Assembly: GCA_035048495.1 (NCBI GenBank)
Contig: CM068545.1
Location: 39,446,225-39,510,224 of the forward strand
Direction of reading: 5' to 3'
DNA from: Euptelea pleiosperma
Taxonomy: Eukaryota > Streptophyta > Magnoliopsida > Ranunculales > Eupteleaceae
DNA: 64,000 nt
Shown in pieces: positions 1 through 12,164 of this stretch (position 1 is the stretch's first letter; every line of letters starts with the position of its first letter). The translations under genes and the position numbers were made by a program. Under the pieces are notes generated by a model. That model searched no databases and had not been told where the DNA came from. It was given only the letters and a program-made list of their open reading frames with translations.

Positions 1-2577
1 AAGAGAGAAGAGAGTAGAGAGAGAAATTACCTCCACTTACCATTGAAGAGGAGTCGATCACTTGGAGAAGATTGGCAATGGGGAAGGTTATACGGAGTGA
101 TCGAAATCGTGAAGATTGGCCTCATGAGTAGGGGTGGAGATTAGCCATGAGAATGGTGGTAAGTATAGAGGGCGGCACACTTGTGGTGTGTAGATCTCAT
201 CGGTCCACCAAAGGAGGGGCCATCACGTTGAAGGATGGGGTGCTGGTGAATGGAGCGGACAGCAAAGAGGAGATGATGACGGTGAATGGATGCACACACC
301 GGTGATGAGGTGGATGTGGTGCACGCATGGAAGAGACGTGCAGGTTGGTGTTGCACCTGCAACTCCAGCAATAACAACTTGCTGGTGAGAACGGCTCGAA
401 TGGTGGAGCAGGGGTCGTAGTTCGGTATTGAAGGGAGATGCAGCAACGTCTTAGGTGAGGTCGCAGGTAGGAAAGGGAGAAGGTAGAGGACTCCTCCCTT
501 CTCTTTTCTTCTTTCTTCTTCTTTTCTTTTTCTTTTTTTTTATTTATTTTTGGAATGGCTTGAAGAAGCAAGCCTGCAACTCAGCGTTGCAGGTCGTGGT
601 GAGGAGGTGGAGAAGAGGCGGTAACGGAGTGGCTGAACGACGAGGAAGGTGCAACAGCTTGGAGGAGGTCGGCCAAAGGAGTTGTGGGTGATTGCTGGCC
701 GTGGGTTGTTGCAGGTGGGCAGCGTGAAGGAGACGAGAGAAACGCGAAGGGCAGCCCTCCCGTTCTCTGCTTGTGGAGGCGGTGGAGTTCACTGGAGAAG
801 AGCCAATCCGGCTGACAGTGGAGGCTGTAGTAGCTGCTGGTGGTGCGGGGGAAAGCACCATGAAGAGAGAGAATAGAAGAAAACGGACTGGTAGGGGCGA
901 TTAGCGTGTTGCAGGTTAGCAACACCATGAACACCGGAGTTGCAGACCTGCAACTCCGGTAAGGAAGAAAATAGAAGAAGAAGGAGACAAGGTGAAGAAG
1001 AAGAAGAGGAAGAAGAAGAAGAGAAGCCAGGAGGAGAAGAAAAGCTAGGAGAAGAAGAAGACGAAGGCAGGAGGAAAACCAGTCCGCCGGAGTAGTGGCT
1101 GGGATGATGACCGAAGTTGCAGGTTTTGCAACTTTGGTGGAAGGCGTGGGAGGAGAACGTTCAGCAGCGGTGGAGGATGAGAAGAAGAAGAAGAAGAAGA
1201 AGAAGAAGAAGAAGAAGAAGAAGAAGAAATAGAAGAAGAAGAAGAAATGGAAGAGAGGAAGAGGGCGCACCAACTCGCCGGAAGAACCCGCCGGAAGAGA
1301 AGAAGAAGTGGAAGGAAGAAGAGAGAAGAGGGAAAGAGAGAGCCCAAAAAGGAGAGGGGTCTTAGGGTTTTCAACCCCTCTTCACAAGGAGAAACCGTGG
1401 GTTTCTCAACTTGGAAACTCACGGTTTCTAAAAATGTTTTTTTTTATTTTTTTATTTTTTTTTTTATATTTGAACTTGCGGGCTTGCGGGCTCGAGGTTT
1501 ATGGGCCGTTTGGCCATGACCACTAGGCCAAGAGATGATGCCACGTGTTGGCCAGTGGTTGGCCAAATGGGAACACTAAAAAAACGTGGGCCCTGAGTGC
1601 ATCGGCCATGGGCCAGAAGGTAGGTGAGTAGAATAGTGGGCCACTGGGCTCGATGGATGTGGACCTCTTACGAGGCTGCGGGTTAGGGTGTGTTTGGTTG
1701 CCAGGGGAGAAAAATGCATTTTTCTTTCCTCGGAGATCGAGCTCTGCTCTCTTTCATCTACAATCAACCATAGGATCAACCGAGTTCTAGAGATTGAGAT
1801 TTTACAATGGAGATCGGGTGGGTGATAGGATGGATGATCGAATGATATGAGGCACGATCGGATGGTCGGATGCATAGAATTGATAGATCAGATGGCGATC
1901 TGTAGAGATCCAACGGCCCGATGGAAGATCCAACGGTCAGAAAGCTAAGGGAGATGAGACAGAGCCAATGGGCAGGAGTTCTGGGGTTAGGTCAATAGAT
2001 TCGAGGACCGAGAGATGAAGAGAGAGAGAATAAGGAGAGATGAGAGAGAAAATATCAGAAAAAATATTGGCAGAGGGTCATGAACCCTGGTTTTCAATTG
2101 TTCTTCACTTGAGCTTTGCCAGTAGAGCAGGCCATCATTTGATGTGGCTTTAAATGCTTTGGTCATTCTCTTGGTTATCAGCTCTTCCGCTCTCGTGGTT
2201 CCTTGGGCCAGCTCTTCGATCCCCTTGTTCAACCCGTAATAGGCTCATATCTTCTAGACATAGCCTGTGGACTCTTTAAGCTTTGATAATGGGCTTTCAT
2301 GATCCATGTGGGCCCACAAGTCTCGAGAATCATCCAATCAGGGTTTCCTGCGACAGAAGAAGCGCGTAATGAGACTTAATCAGAACGGCTTAATATCTAA
2401 ACTTCTAAAAATGTGTTTAATGCATGCAAATATACCATTTCGTCCAGAAAAGTGTATTCTACGCAATGAGATAGACTCTTACGTAGAAAAGTGGATAATT
2501 AGAGCAGTTTTACGTAGGAGAGTGCAATAACGCTAAAAGGATAATTGCTTAAAATAAGCACTTTTGAGCGAATATCA
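1..2577 (-). mobile_element. LTR family X, copy A (cut by window start)
   Basis: It aligns with copy C from about 30600 to its end. Shared landmarks are the ACCTCxACxTACCA segment, (GAA)n at 1171-1235, the hairpin GAAACCGTGGGTTTC / GAAACTCACGGTTTC at about 1390-1430, GGGCTCGAGGTTTATGGGCC near 1490, and the terminal AATATCA at 2571-2577. It holds no gene; the long ORFs here are translations of purine-rich repeat. Confidence 0.8.
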
Positions 2578-4490
2578 ATGGATCTCAAAGAAAATCACGA
2601 CCAAGGGACGCGAAGATTGACTGTCAACGCATAACTACACATGTCATTTCTTCAAGATAATGGCATTTTTCAAAGCAGAGGACCTAAAGAGGATATTTTA
2701 CTAGGGAGATGAGCCCATACGGTTGTGTAAGAGATGAGAATACACAACCGTATTCAATCAGAGAGAGCACAACTATCACATATTTCAAGAAAATGAAGAT
2801 GGTCAATTTTGATCAGAACCAGCCCATACCTTCAGAAAGTAACTACATATGGTTGTGTAAGGCATAGGGAAACACAACCGTATGTCCTCAGATTTGGCAG
2901 AACAGGACTAGATTTCTGCATAAAGGGCATGCCTCAATTTCTGAGCCAACCACCCACAGAGCAGAGAGACAAATTGGATATAGTTGTGTAGAAAGGAAAG
3001 CTACACAACCGTATGGAGTCAGATCTGGAAGATCTATAGTCAAAAATGAGAAAAAGCACATGTGCCCTTTTCCTCGAGATCCGTGCAGTGGGATGAAAAA
3101 CTATTCACATACAGTTGTATAGGACCTCCTCTTACACAACCATATGCAATTACATTTCTAAAAATACCCTTCATATCCCTAGAAAAGCACCCATGCCATT
3201 TTCCTCGAGATGCATGCAGGAGATCCAAAAAGTAATGATATACGGTTGTGTAGGACCTTCTCCTACACAACCGTATGCAGTTAAAATTTCAGGGAGATCT
3301 CTCATTTGTCCAGAAAAGCACATAGGCCATTTTTCTCAAAAAACATGCAGAATCTGCCAGAGTTAGTGCCATACGGTTGTGTAACTCTAGGAACCCTACA
3401 ACCGTATGTAATTATTTTGTTAAGATTATTTGTAATTTTTTATTATTTTAAACTTTTTTTCGTTATAAAGGTGAGTCTGCAACATGTTTAGACCCCTCCC
3501 CAAAGCTCTATAAATAGAGGACTCCGGGGATAAAAGAAATGATCTTCTCCTATTTTATTGTGATAAGGCTATACTCTATCGAAATTCATCTAGAATTTGA
3601 CTTAGTATTTTCCTTCAGTATATGTGAGATTTACCGAAGAAATACAGAACCTCAAGTTCAGATATCCTATGCAACACTAGTAAAGAGGTAATCCCTAATG
3701 AACTATACCGGATAGATGTTCCTCTTCTAAGGACTCTATGCGAGGCTACTATACGATTAATGCTTGAGTGATATACTCCCCGTCTTGAGGGGAATGGACT
3801 GAAGTAAGAGAACAAGCCTATCCTTTGTGGGTCCAAGGGATTCCACTTAGGGTTGGAAAACGGTTAAGAATCCGGCACCTAGAATGTAATGGAGCTGTCC
3901 TGCCGCACAGATGTTTCTATCACATCATTTAATGAACTTATTAATGTTATTGAGACCCAGAGATCTTCTCCTTTTTTTAATGAACCTATTAATGTTATTG
4001 ATATCTGGAGATTTTCTCTCTATTGTTTAAAAACATAACGCTTAAAAGATAATCATGGACTAATCAATGAATTAATCGAATCATACCCCTTTGAGACTAT
4101 CTAAGCAGAGGACGACTCCATTTAACAATGTTTGAAACCGTTGGATGTATTTTGGACATTCCCCAGTCCCTCAATATGACAGGCTGATGGACCCATTCAG
4201 CATGACTAAATTAAGATCACCTTCATGGGGAATGATGAACTGGAAGCGACATTAATCAATCAACCTCCTGTTACGTTTGTGGTTGTTTGAAATGACGGTG
4301 TTAGTGAAGGACAATTCAATCAAGTTCTACTGTATGAAATGGATGCCATTATGTCTGTGGTTTTTTAGAAGAGACAACACACACCGCATTATCATTCTCA
4401 CGGATTAACAGAGACCACTCATATCCTAAAAATCCTAGAAATGACACAAGCACACATTCCACGCTCCAACCACTTCCAGTATCATGTGTT
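2578..4490 (+). mobile_element. LTR-like sequence W with a hairpin array and TATA box
   Basis: It is non-coding. It has a TATA box CTATAAATAGAGG at about 3508, roughly 100 bp after a six-unit tandem hairpin array (2717-3408), as expected of a retrotransposon U3. A roughly 50-bp duplicated block (AATGAACyTATTAATGTTATTGA) sits at about 3925-4030. The exact ends are not visible, because neighbours A and B abut both sides. The superfamily is unknown, perhaps gypsy. Confidence 0.5.
2717..3408. repeat. Six tandem ~130-bp units, each with an ATACGGTTGTGTA hairpin
   Basis: Inverted repeats ATACGGTTGTGTA...TACACAACCGTAT start at 2717, 2847, 2979, 3109, 3240 and 3371. The period is 130-132 bp and the loops 5-15 nt. 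Unit 5 has perfect 16-bp arms (3240-3255 / 3261-3276). The sequence between hairpins is also related (for example CAGAAAAGCAC and CCATTTTYCTC). Confidence 0.9.
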
Positions 4491-6615
4491 GCCAAATTGC
4501 ACCTGACAAGGTGTTGCTACCCCTCTCTTGGGCAGCAATGAGATGAAGGAGAAGAAGCAGCTACGGTTGGTGGTTAACAGTTCCAAGAGATAACGGAGCA
4601 GCCACCATAGGCGGTGGTGATATTGGGTTGAAGGTACGACCTCCTCTCCTTCTCCCTTGTTCTTCTTCTTTTCTTCTTCTTCTCTAGTTCCCCTTCCTCT
4701 TCTTTTTTTTTTCTTTCGGTTTTAGAGAGAGGATGAAGAGAGAAGGCCGTTGGAGAGTGAAGGTGAGCTGCTTGGCGCTGCTGCTAGTGCGTGGTGGTCC
4801 AATCTGCTGGTGTGGTTGTTTGCTGGCTGTGAAGACTAGTGCAGGTATGCCTGCAACTGTGAAGTGCTTGCAGATCTGGAGGGGGGCAATGATAATGATG
4901 GAGAAGAAGAAGAAGAAGGCTGCTCCAGTTGAGATTGACCAAGGGACGCCGGCAAGAGGTAGGAGCAGGCGGTGTGCATGTAGCAGCAGGTTGCTGAAGC
5001 TGGTACCCGTCAAGATGGCTAGAAGAAAAATGTGGAAGATAGAAGAGATGGGCGGCCGGATTTTTTTGGGGGAAAGTTGAGGACTGACGGCTTGGAGGTG
5101 GGTTGCTTGGTGTTGCCACCTGCAACACCAGCAACGTTGGAGAGTTGTAAGGAGATGACAGCTTGCTGGGTTTTGGTGAGAGAAGCTCACCGCTTCCTCT
5201 CCTCTCTTCTTCCTCCTTTTCTTTTCTTTTCTTATTTCTAAGGTGAAGACGGCTGGCGAGAAGTCAATTGGGGCGTGGAGCCATGGAAGAGATGTGGGAG
5301 CGTAGAGGAGAAAGATGATGGACGGGTGGCTTGGGTTTGAGAGAATGAAGAAGAGATGGAGAGATAACATGGGAGAGAGGCCTTCCACTAGGGTTTTCTT
5401 TTCTTCTTTTTATAAGGGGCGTGGGGGACCATTTAGAAAAACCTTTCAAAGATTGCCCCACGCCATTTTCTTCAATGCCAAAATCATCCCTCCTTTTCAA
5501 AACTATTAAAACACTTCCCATTTTTTAATAAAAACATCCCATGTCTTGCCCATTTTTGCAAAGAAAGTATTCTCACATAAATTCCCTAGAAATCAAACTT
5601 TCTAAAAATCTCCCAACATCTTCCAATTTCTTTTTCGAACATCCAAAAGATTTCTCTTAAAAACTTCTTCTTTTCCAAATGCGGCCATCTTGGTCAATAA
5701 GGTTGACCAATATCTTAGTTCATTGTGGATCGTTCGATGAAGGAGTGGAGATGGATCGAAGATGTGGAGATTGTGTGAGTGATGATTCATAGATGATCGA
5801 ACGGATGATCGGAGGTAAGATGGGATGGATTGGATGGTAAAAGTGGATGGTGATGATCGGATGAATGATTGAATGATCTGATCATTTGATGGATGATCCG
5901 ATGAGGGGTGAATGATGTGATGGTGATCTAGGAGAGGACATAGGATCTGAATGATCAGACAGTCGAATGGAGGATTGTTTTGTTTAGATGAAGATGTGGT
6001 TGGTGAGCAGTTGAATCCTAGAGAGTGAGAGAACGAAGGGTGACCGTTGGATGTGGGACTCAGAGTTTAGAGAGAGGAGAGAGAAAATATTACAAAATAA
6101 AGAGAAATTCTAGCAGAGGGTCTTGAACCCTGGTCTTTGACTTGGTCTTCTACGAGCTTTACCAACTAAGTAAGTCCTCATCTTGTGTTAGTTGATAAGC
6201 TTTAATCTTCTTGGTCTCTTCTTTGAGGACTCGTCTCTCATTCACTCTTGGTCATCTCTCAACTCTTTCGATCCTCCGGCTCTTCCCATTTTTGGCCTAC
6301 ATCTTCTTGTTTAAGTTCACTGGATCAAAGGCTCTGACAGTCAGTTGTGGATCCGTATTCCATCATAATTGTCCGATTAGTACTCCTGAGATAGAAAAAT
6401 CGCGTAATGAGATTTCTACAAGACGGCTTCGCATGTGGGTCAAATAAATACGTATGAATGCATACGAATATACCATTTTGACTAGACAAGTGTGTTCTAC
6501 GCAATGAGAGAAATTCTTACATAGAAAAGTTGATAAAAATAGTAGTTTTACGTAGGAGAGTGTGATAACGCTAGAAAGATAATTGCTTAAAATAAGCACT
6601 TTTGAGTGAATATCA
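4490..6615 (-). mobile_element. LTR family X, copy B (low end incomplete)
   Basis: It ends in the family terminus AGTGAATATCA at 6615. It shares the GTTGCxACCTGCAACACCAGC block (about 5105-5140), the dense GGATGATCGGATG tract (5740-5960) and the final 200 bp (TACGCAATGAGAGA...TTACGTAGGAGAGTG) with copies A, C and D. The TGAAAGTAGG end is absent; the boundary with W near 4490 is approximate. Confidence 0.7.
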
Positions 6616-6930
6616 CAACCCACAATCAGCATATTGTCAATCTTTGACAATTAGTGCGAAAAAATGAGCTTAAAAGGGCTAGGCACATGCTGCACACTTT
6701 TTTCTCATTAACTTAGAGAAAACTCCATTTTATCAAATTCGAAGGATGCATGAAAATAGTTACAAGCTAGCAAATAGTTGAAAAGATTTTAGCAAGACTA
6801 CAGACTGATAATCAGGACCCAAAATAGTCATACTCAGCGTGTGTGTATGCTCAACATTATCATCATCCTGTAGTAAAGACTTTTAGATTTTCCTCTAAGA
6901 TTTTATGCCTCGACTTTAAATCTCACTTGT
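6616..6930 (-). mobile_element. Family X internal sequence next to copy B
   Basis: It is closely similar to 55985-56300 next to copy D (shared GGCAATTAGTGCGAAA, AGCAAGACTACAGACTGATA and GTGCTCAACATTATCATCAT). On the minus strand it ends GATTGTGGGTTG directly before the LTR, a polypurine-tract-like sequence, so B and D would be 3' LTRs. The similarity stops at CTCACTTGT, where Y1 begins. Confidence 0.65.
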
Positions 6931-8284
6931 GTGTCACTGGAAAATTGATCGGACTTCCTCCTAATAGATCGTGTGTGCTCGATTAGGAAGGTAAGTGACT
7001 TAGTGGCCATATGAATAGGTTTTAAAATTAATAAAATATAATAGTCAAACCTAGTCATGGACAGACTCGAGTTTAAGTCAAGACTATTGACTTTTGGGAA
7101 AGTCCAATCGATTGGAGACCTCTGTGAAATCAATTGGATTCTACAAAACAGAACTTAATTGAAGCCCAATCGATTGGAAACCTCTGTGAAATCGATTGAA
7201 ACTTACAAGACAGAAACTTATTTAAGTCTAATCGATTGGACTATGTACAATCGATTAGATTTACGAAGGAAAAACCCATCCTTACAAGACTAATCAATTA
7301 GACCTAGAGTACAAACGATTGGACTTAACCCAATCGATTGGACCCAAATTACAATCGATTGGACTTCACACGGATTGAGTCTTTTCAGATCCAAAATTCT
7401 AGTTTCCACTTACCCCACTTTCTAAAAGACTCTGGTTTACAAATTCTATAAATGTAACTCCTCTCTGGCTTTACAAAATACACTTCTACACACTGGAATA
7501 CAGAGAAGAAAGTTTTATTTATCAAAAGTGTCTATTCAAAGAGCAAAAAGCATTTAATTCTCATAAATATCATGTGAGCTTTTTCTCTTCTAGAACCAAA
7601 GCCAAAAGCTTGATCCCTTACTCAGCTTAGGTCTTCCACATAGATACTTGACCTAGCACTCTGATTGTACCAGTACATTCAACACTATTTGAGCAACTTA
7701 GGGTTCAGGGTATACTGACTCCTTCACCTTCAGCAAAGGCTGGAGAGTTGAAAATTAAGATCAGAGTGGCTAATCAAAGGTAGGTTTGGGGAGTACCAAA
7801 CTGAACAAGTGGACAAGGCTTCTTGGCTGAGAGGGTGCGCGTGGATTCGTAGCGTTGATTTAGAGGACATGGACGCATTGACAGTAGGCTTTGCTAAGGT
7901 TGGAAGCTGTATTTGCAACGGTGTTGCGTAAGTAACCTTTGTTTCGTTTAACTTTCCAGTTAGTGATACTTTCCGTCTAGACATGGTCCCATAGTTTTTT
8001 CTTGGTTAAGGTTTCCATGTAAAAACTCTTTGTCTTGTAGATGTTTGATTGTTGTTCCGCTAAATCTATTGATTAGATCAAACGACGAAAAGATAATATA
8101 CCATGGAGGTATATTTGATTTGAGTCGGTTGTGATAATCATTTTATTAATCAACTAAGACATGCGAGTTTATCACCTTACCTTGACCAGTAAACTTGTGA
8201 TAGGTTTGATTAATTTTTGAATAACCTAATCACCCCTCCCTTCTAGGTATTTCTAATTAAAGAGAACGGATCAATTATTTTTCA
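6931..8284 (+). mobile_element. LTR family Y, copy Y1
   Basis: It is homologous to Y2 (inverted) and Y3. It contains about ten CAATCGATTGG palindromes (7085-7370), a TATA-like TTCTATAAATGTAAC at about 7445, and the copia-style 3' end CACCCCTCCCTTCTAGGTATTTC...TTTCA at 8284. The 5' end expected from Y2 (TGTACAGAATAATT) is missing, so it is truncated at the junction with the X internal sequence. The 84-residue minus-strand ORF here is not a gene. Confidence 0.75.
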
Positions 8285-8552
8285 CCTTGGGGTACCATTG
8301 CTCAAAGGGCACATCACCAAAATGGCTATCCACCCGTTAGTGGAACAAATTAAGAAAAGGGCAGCAGGGTTATTTCTTTTTAAGGTAGAGCAGTTCTTAT
8401 TCGCTCTATCCTTTTAGCATCCCTATATACAATATGGCGGTCTATAAATGGTTGACATCCACTATTAAGGAATGCGAAGTCTCGATCCGGAATTTTCTTT
8501 GGTCTGGGGATCCTTCGAAGAGAAAGATGGTGACCTTGAGTTGGGACAAGGT
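8285..8552 (+). pseudogene. LINE-1-type ORF2 fragment (reverse transcriptase C-terminal part)
   Basis: Translation gives HLGVPLLKGHITKMAIHPL and MAVYKWLTSTIKECEVSI, then FLWSGDPSKRKMVTLSWDKV, the conserved region after the LINE RT in plants. It has stops and frame shifts. The next residues of the same motif (CRPMEEGGLGFHRLKDIN) are at 13520 onward, so Y2 split the LINE here. Confidence 0.85.
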
Positions 8553-8735
8553 CGAAATAACCAGTCCATTCTCTTTTACTCAAGAATACTTAGAAGGGGG
8601 TATTAGATATTCAAAAATTAATCCAACCTATCACAAGTTTACTAGTCAAGGTAAGGTGATAAACTTGCATGCCTTAGTTGATTAATAAAAGGATTATCTC
8701 AATCGACTCAAATCAAATATACCTCCATAGTATAT

Positions 8736-11700
8736 TGTCACGCCCCAAACCCGGGTATCCAGATTTGACCTGAAAAGTCCATGGGTCGACCCGTAACCTG
8801 AGTTTGGAGGTGATCTATGAATGATCCCCAATGGTCCACATGATGTAGTTAGGCCATCAAGGCTCACTCCACAAATAAGAAACAAATCAATGTTCAAGCG
8901 TTAACGGCCCTAAAGCAATCCTATGCGAGATTCAGTTATAAGGGGATATTTAAATACGTTCTCTAATCATCAAATCATGTCCAATTGATTCAATTAAGCA
9001 ATAGGGTTGTATTCACCTATGTTCAATTATGTAATCATGATCAAGTTAATGAATCCACTAAGGTTAAGTAAAAAAGGGTCAACACAGATCAAGAAGTCCA
9101 CAGAGTCAAACTAGGTCAATTAAGTCAAGAGAAACAAAAGAAAGTTGAATCGATCGACCGGGTGTCATAAAGTTAACTACAATTCTACTTGAGGTGTTAA
9201 AATCAGTAATAAGCATATCTATTGCAGAAAATGGACAATTAAATCAACTAAGTATGGGGAAAAGAGGGTGAGAACATGCTCTCAATCAAAGACATATATG
9301 CCCAAAAAATAAATAACTAATGTCTTAAAATGATCAACAAAGTCTTTCAAAGTGTGGGATCGACTCCCAAATCCTCGTCGGTCTCCTCAAGTATACCGGA
9401 GTCATCCGTCTCAAAATCCTCCCACGCACCTGGCTCCTCAAAATCTGAAATAATATCGATGTAACACCGCGAGCTGATGCCCAGTAATACAACAGTGTGT
9501 ATGGTATGATATCATACTATACGAGATTTTAATCAAAACATGCATCTCAATCATATAATAAAGATGGCATAAAAGTGAAGGTAAATGCAAGGTGAGTGCA
9601 GGATGCACATGCAACTAGTACCCATAACCACATAGGGTCTCCATCTTCTTCCCGCACTGAGAACGATCTCATCGACCCATCTGCAGGATATAATAACGTC
9701 TGGGGCCTTTCACCCTAGGGTACCGAACCCTGATTAATTGATAAAATCAATATAAACGTATATAATATACTTCAATCCCGTTCCCTTATGTACCCCCTAT
9801 ATGAAATGACGTAATGATCATAGTATGACAACAATATGACACTAGAGTTACTTGGCATAAACACATTTAATAAGGATAAAAAAAATAAACACATTAACAT
9901 CAAAAGTAATGATATGGATAGAACTAAAATTAAATAACATGTAAACAATCATCAAATATCACGACTAAGACGGATAGACAATACCAGTGGAAACCATAAG
10001 AGAATCCAACACTCCATAGTCGAACCCTATGAGGGATCCATGACACAAGGTCAAACCCTAAAGAGGGATCTAAGATACTTGGCCGAACCCTATGAGGGAT
10101 CCAAGACACATGGGTGGAATCCCCATGCACCTAAGTCTAAGTCAAACAACAAGGTTAAAACCTTACTGCCTTGTAAAAATCATAACTAAATAAATATTAA
10201 TTAAAAAATATAAACTCAATGGATTTAAAAACTAGATTCATAGAGGTTTTTAGGAAAAATAAATAAAAAAATATTAAGATTCAAAATATGGGTCGAAACC
10301 CTTAATGAAGTGAGCCGGACAGAATCTGAAATTCTAGATTTTACAGAAAAGTTCCACACATTTGAAAAATCATAACTTAATCAATACAAATTAGAAAAAT
10401 ACAAACTCAAAGGTTCTAAAAACTAGTTTGACATAAGTATCTATGACAAATAATTAGAAAAATATTTAGATTAAAAATATAGATTGAAATCCCAAGTGAA
10501 GTGGACCGTGCAAAATCTAGAATTCTGGGTTTTACAGAAAAGTCTAGCACATTTGAAAAATCATAACTTAATAAATAGAAATTAGAAAAATATAAGCTCA
10601 AAGATTCTAGAAACAATATTGATAGAGGTATCTAAGAAAAATAATTAGAAAAATATTTAGATTAAAAATATAAATCGAAATCCTAAGTGAAATGGACCGT
10701 GTGAAATCTAGAATTCTGGTTTTTTTTGTAAAGTCCAACAACTTAGAAAAATAATAACTTAATCAATATAAATCAGAAAAATACAAACTCAAAGGTTCTA
10801 GAAATTATATTGATATAGGTATCTGAAAAAAATAATTTTAAAATATTTAAATTAAAAATATCGATCAAAATTTTAAGTAAATTGGACCATGTAAAATCTA
10901 GAATTTTAGTTTTTTGGTAAAGTCTAACAACTTAGAAAAATCATAATTAAATAAAGTTAAATCCAAAAAATACAAGCTAAACGGTTTTAGAAAATAGATT
11001 CATAGATATATTTAAAAAAAATATTTATAAAAATATTTATATCATAAAATTACAACAAAAATGATAAAGAACATAGTCATCCGTTATAGGTACAAAAGAG
11101 ACCATGGCCAAACACATCATAGTGGCCCAAAATAAATATCAATCCAATAAGAATAAAGTAAATATTGTTGAAATTAATTTATAATGAGTATCAACTATTA
11201 CCTAATGAAAAAAAAATAAAATCTTGAAAAAAAAAGTATAGGATAGATCAAATACACTTACCTCCAGGTTTCTTGAATTTTAATGAAGAATTCTTGAATC
11301 GCTTAAAAAGTCTCTCATTTGTTGATCTTTTGCTCCCAAAGTGATATATGTTTATGAGAGAAGAGAGATGAACACTATCCTAGGATTTGGTGATGATTGG
11401 AGAAGAAGAGGTGGTGTTAATGGTGGAAGAGTGTAGATGATGAAGGTTTAAGTTTTAGGTTAAAGATTAAGTGTATAAAATAATGGAGGAAGAGAGCTTA
11501 AATAAAATAGAAGGTAATGGAAGAATGGGTCTAATAAGGATTAGGGTTAAGTGATTTTCGTAATTCTCATAGGGTTGACTTTTTCAACCCTCTAAAACTT
11601 ATATTTTAGGCTAATTATGATTTAAAAATGGGCCCAAGGCCCATATGTATCAATTAGGCCTCATTTAAGATTATTTATAAGCCCAAAAAGTCTCTAAAAT

Positions 11701-12164
11701 ATAAAATAATATTAAAAAACATTAGGTACATAATTATTAATATAATATAACCTATGTAGCTCAATAATAAAGTCTCACCACATACATCTCTCAGTCAGGG
11801 CACACCCCAATTAGGGTTTGGGCACCTACCTTACTAAATGGTCCAAAACTTAACCTACACTTAGAGTTAGGTTCCATAACTTGGTGGACCTCTCCTAGGG
11901 TTTAACTAGAATATGAATAATGGTTCAAACACACACAATGATCAACACAATGCAATAAACAAGTAAATATTCAAAATGCTCTAAATACGATAAAAGTTAA
12001 AAATAAGCTATACCGGGACCTAGATGACTAGTGTCCTAAACCAATTAGGTATAAGAGTTTATTAGGGTTTCAATTAATCATCTATAAGGTCAAGTAAATA
12101 AGTTAACCTTGGTCAAATCTCATAAAAAGTCAAAAATACCTTTGAAAAAGTTGAGGGTATTACA
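8736..12164 (-). mobile_element. Element Z: 3.4-kb TG...CA insertion, probable gypsy solo LTR
   Basis: It runs TGTCACGCCCC to GGGTATTACA, flanked by perfect TATAT duplications (8731-8735 / 12165-12169), and interrupts Y2. On the minus strand it starts TGTAATACCC, like the TGTAATGACC start of the gypsy LTR at 58803. Both share a CCCATATGG/GGGCC-type leader (11630-11660 versus 58620-58650), which points to the Tekay/Del group. It is non-coding and AT-rich. Short GAACCCTATGAGGGATCCA repeats lie at 10020-10110 and a tandem array at 10170-11045. Confidence 0.85.
10170..11045. repeat. Diverged ~190-bp tandem repeat inside Z, about 4-5 units
   Basis: Units begin with AAAAATCATAACTTAATCAAT near 10178, 10366, 10556, 10750 and 10937. 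Each then contains CAAACTCAAAGGTTCTA, ATTAGAAAAATATTTAGATT and AAATCTAGAATTCTG. Confidence 0.85.

Noticed and set aside
1117..1365. Arg-rich/Glu-rich and Ser-rich ORFs over the GAA repeats in LTR X copy A (also 31400-31780 in copy C)
   Set aside because: They are translations of (GAA)n and CT-rich tracts on both strands. The same LTR copies B, D and E do not keep the frames.
2717..3408. CRISPR array
   Set aside because: The repeats are palindromic and about 130 bp apart, the spacers are themselves repeated, and this is a plant LTR with no cas genes.
2809..3491. Repeated YGCV...QPYV peptides on both strands
   Set aside because: They follow from the hairpin array, which reads alike on both strands. 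Frames are short and unrelated to each other.
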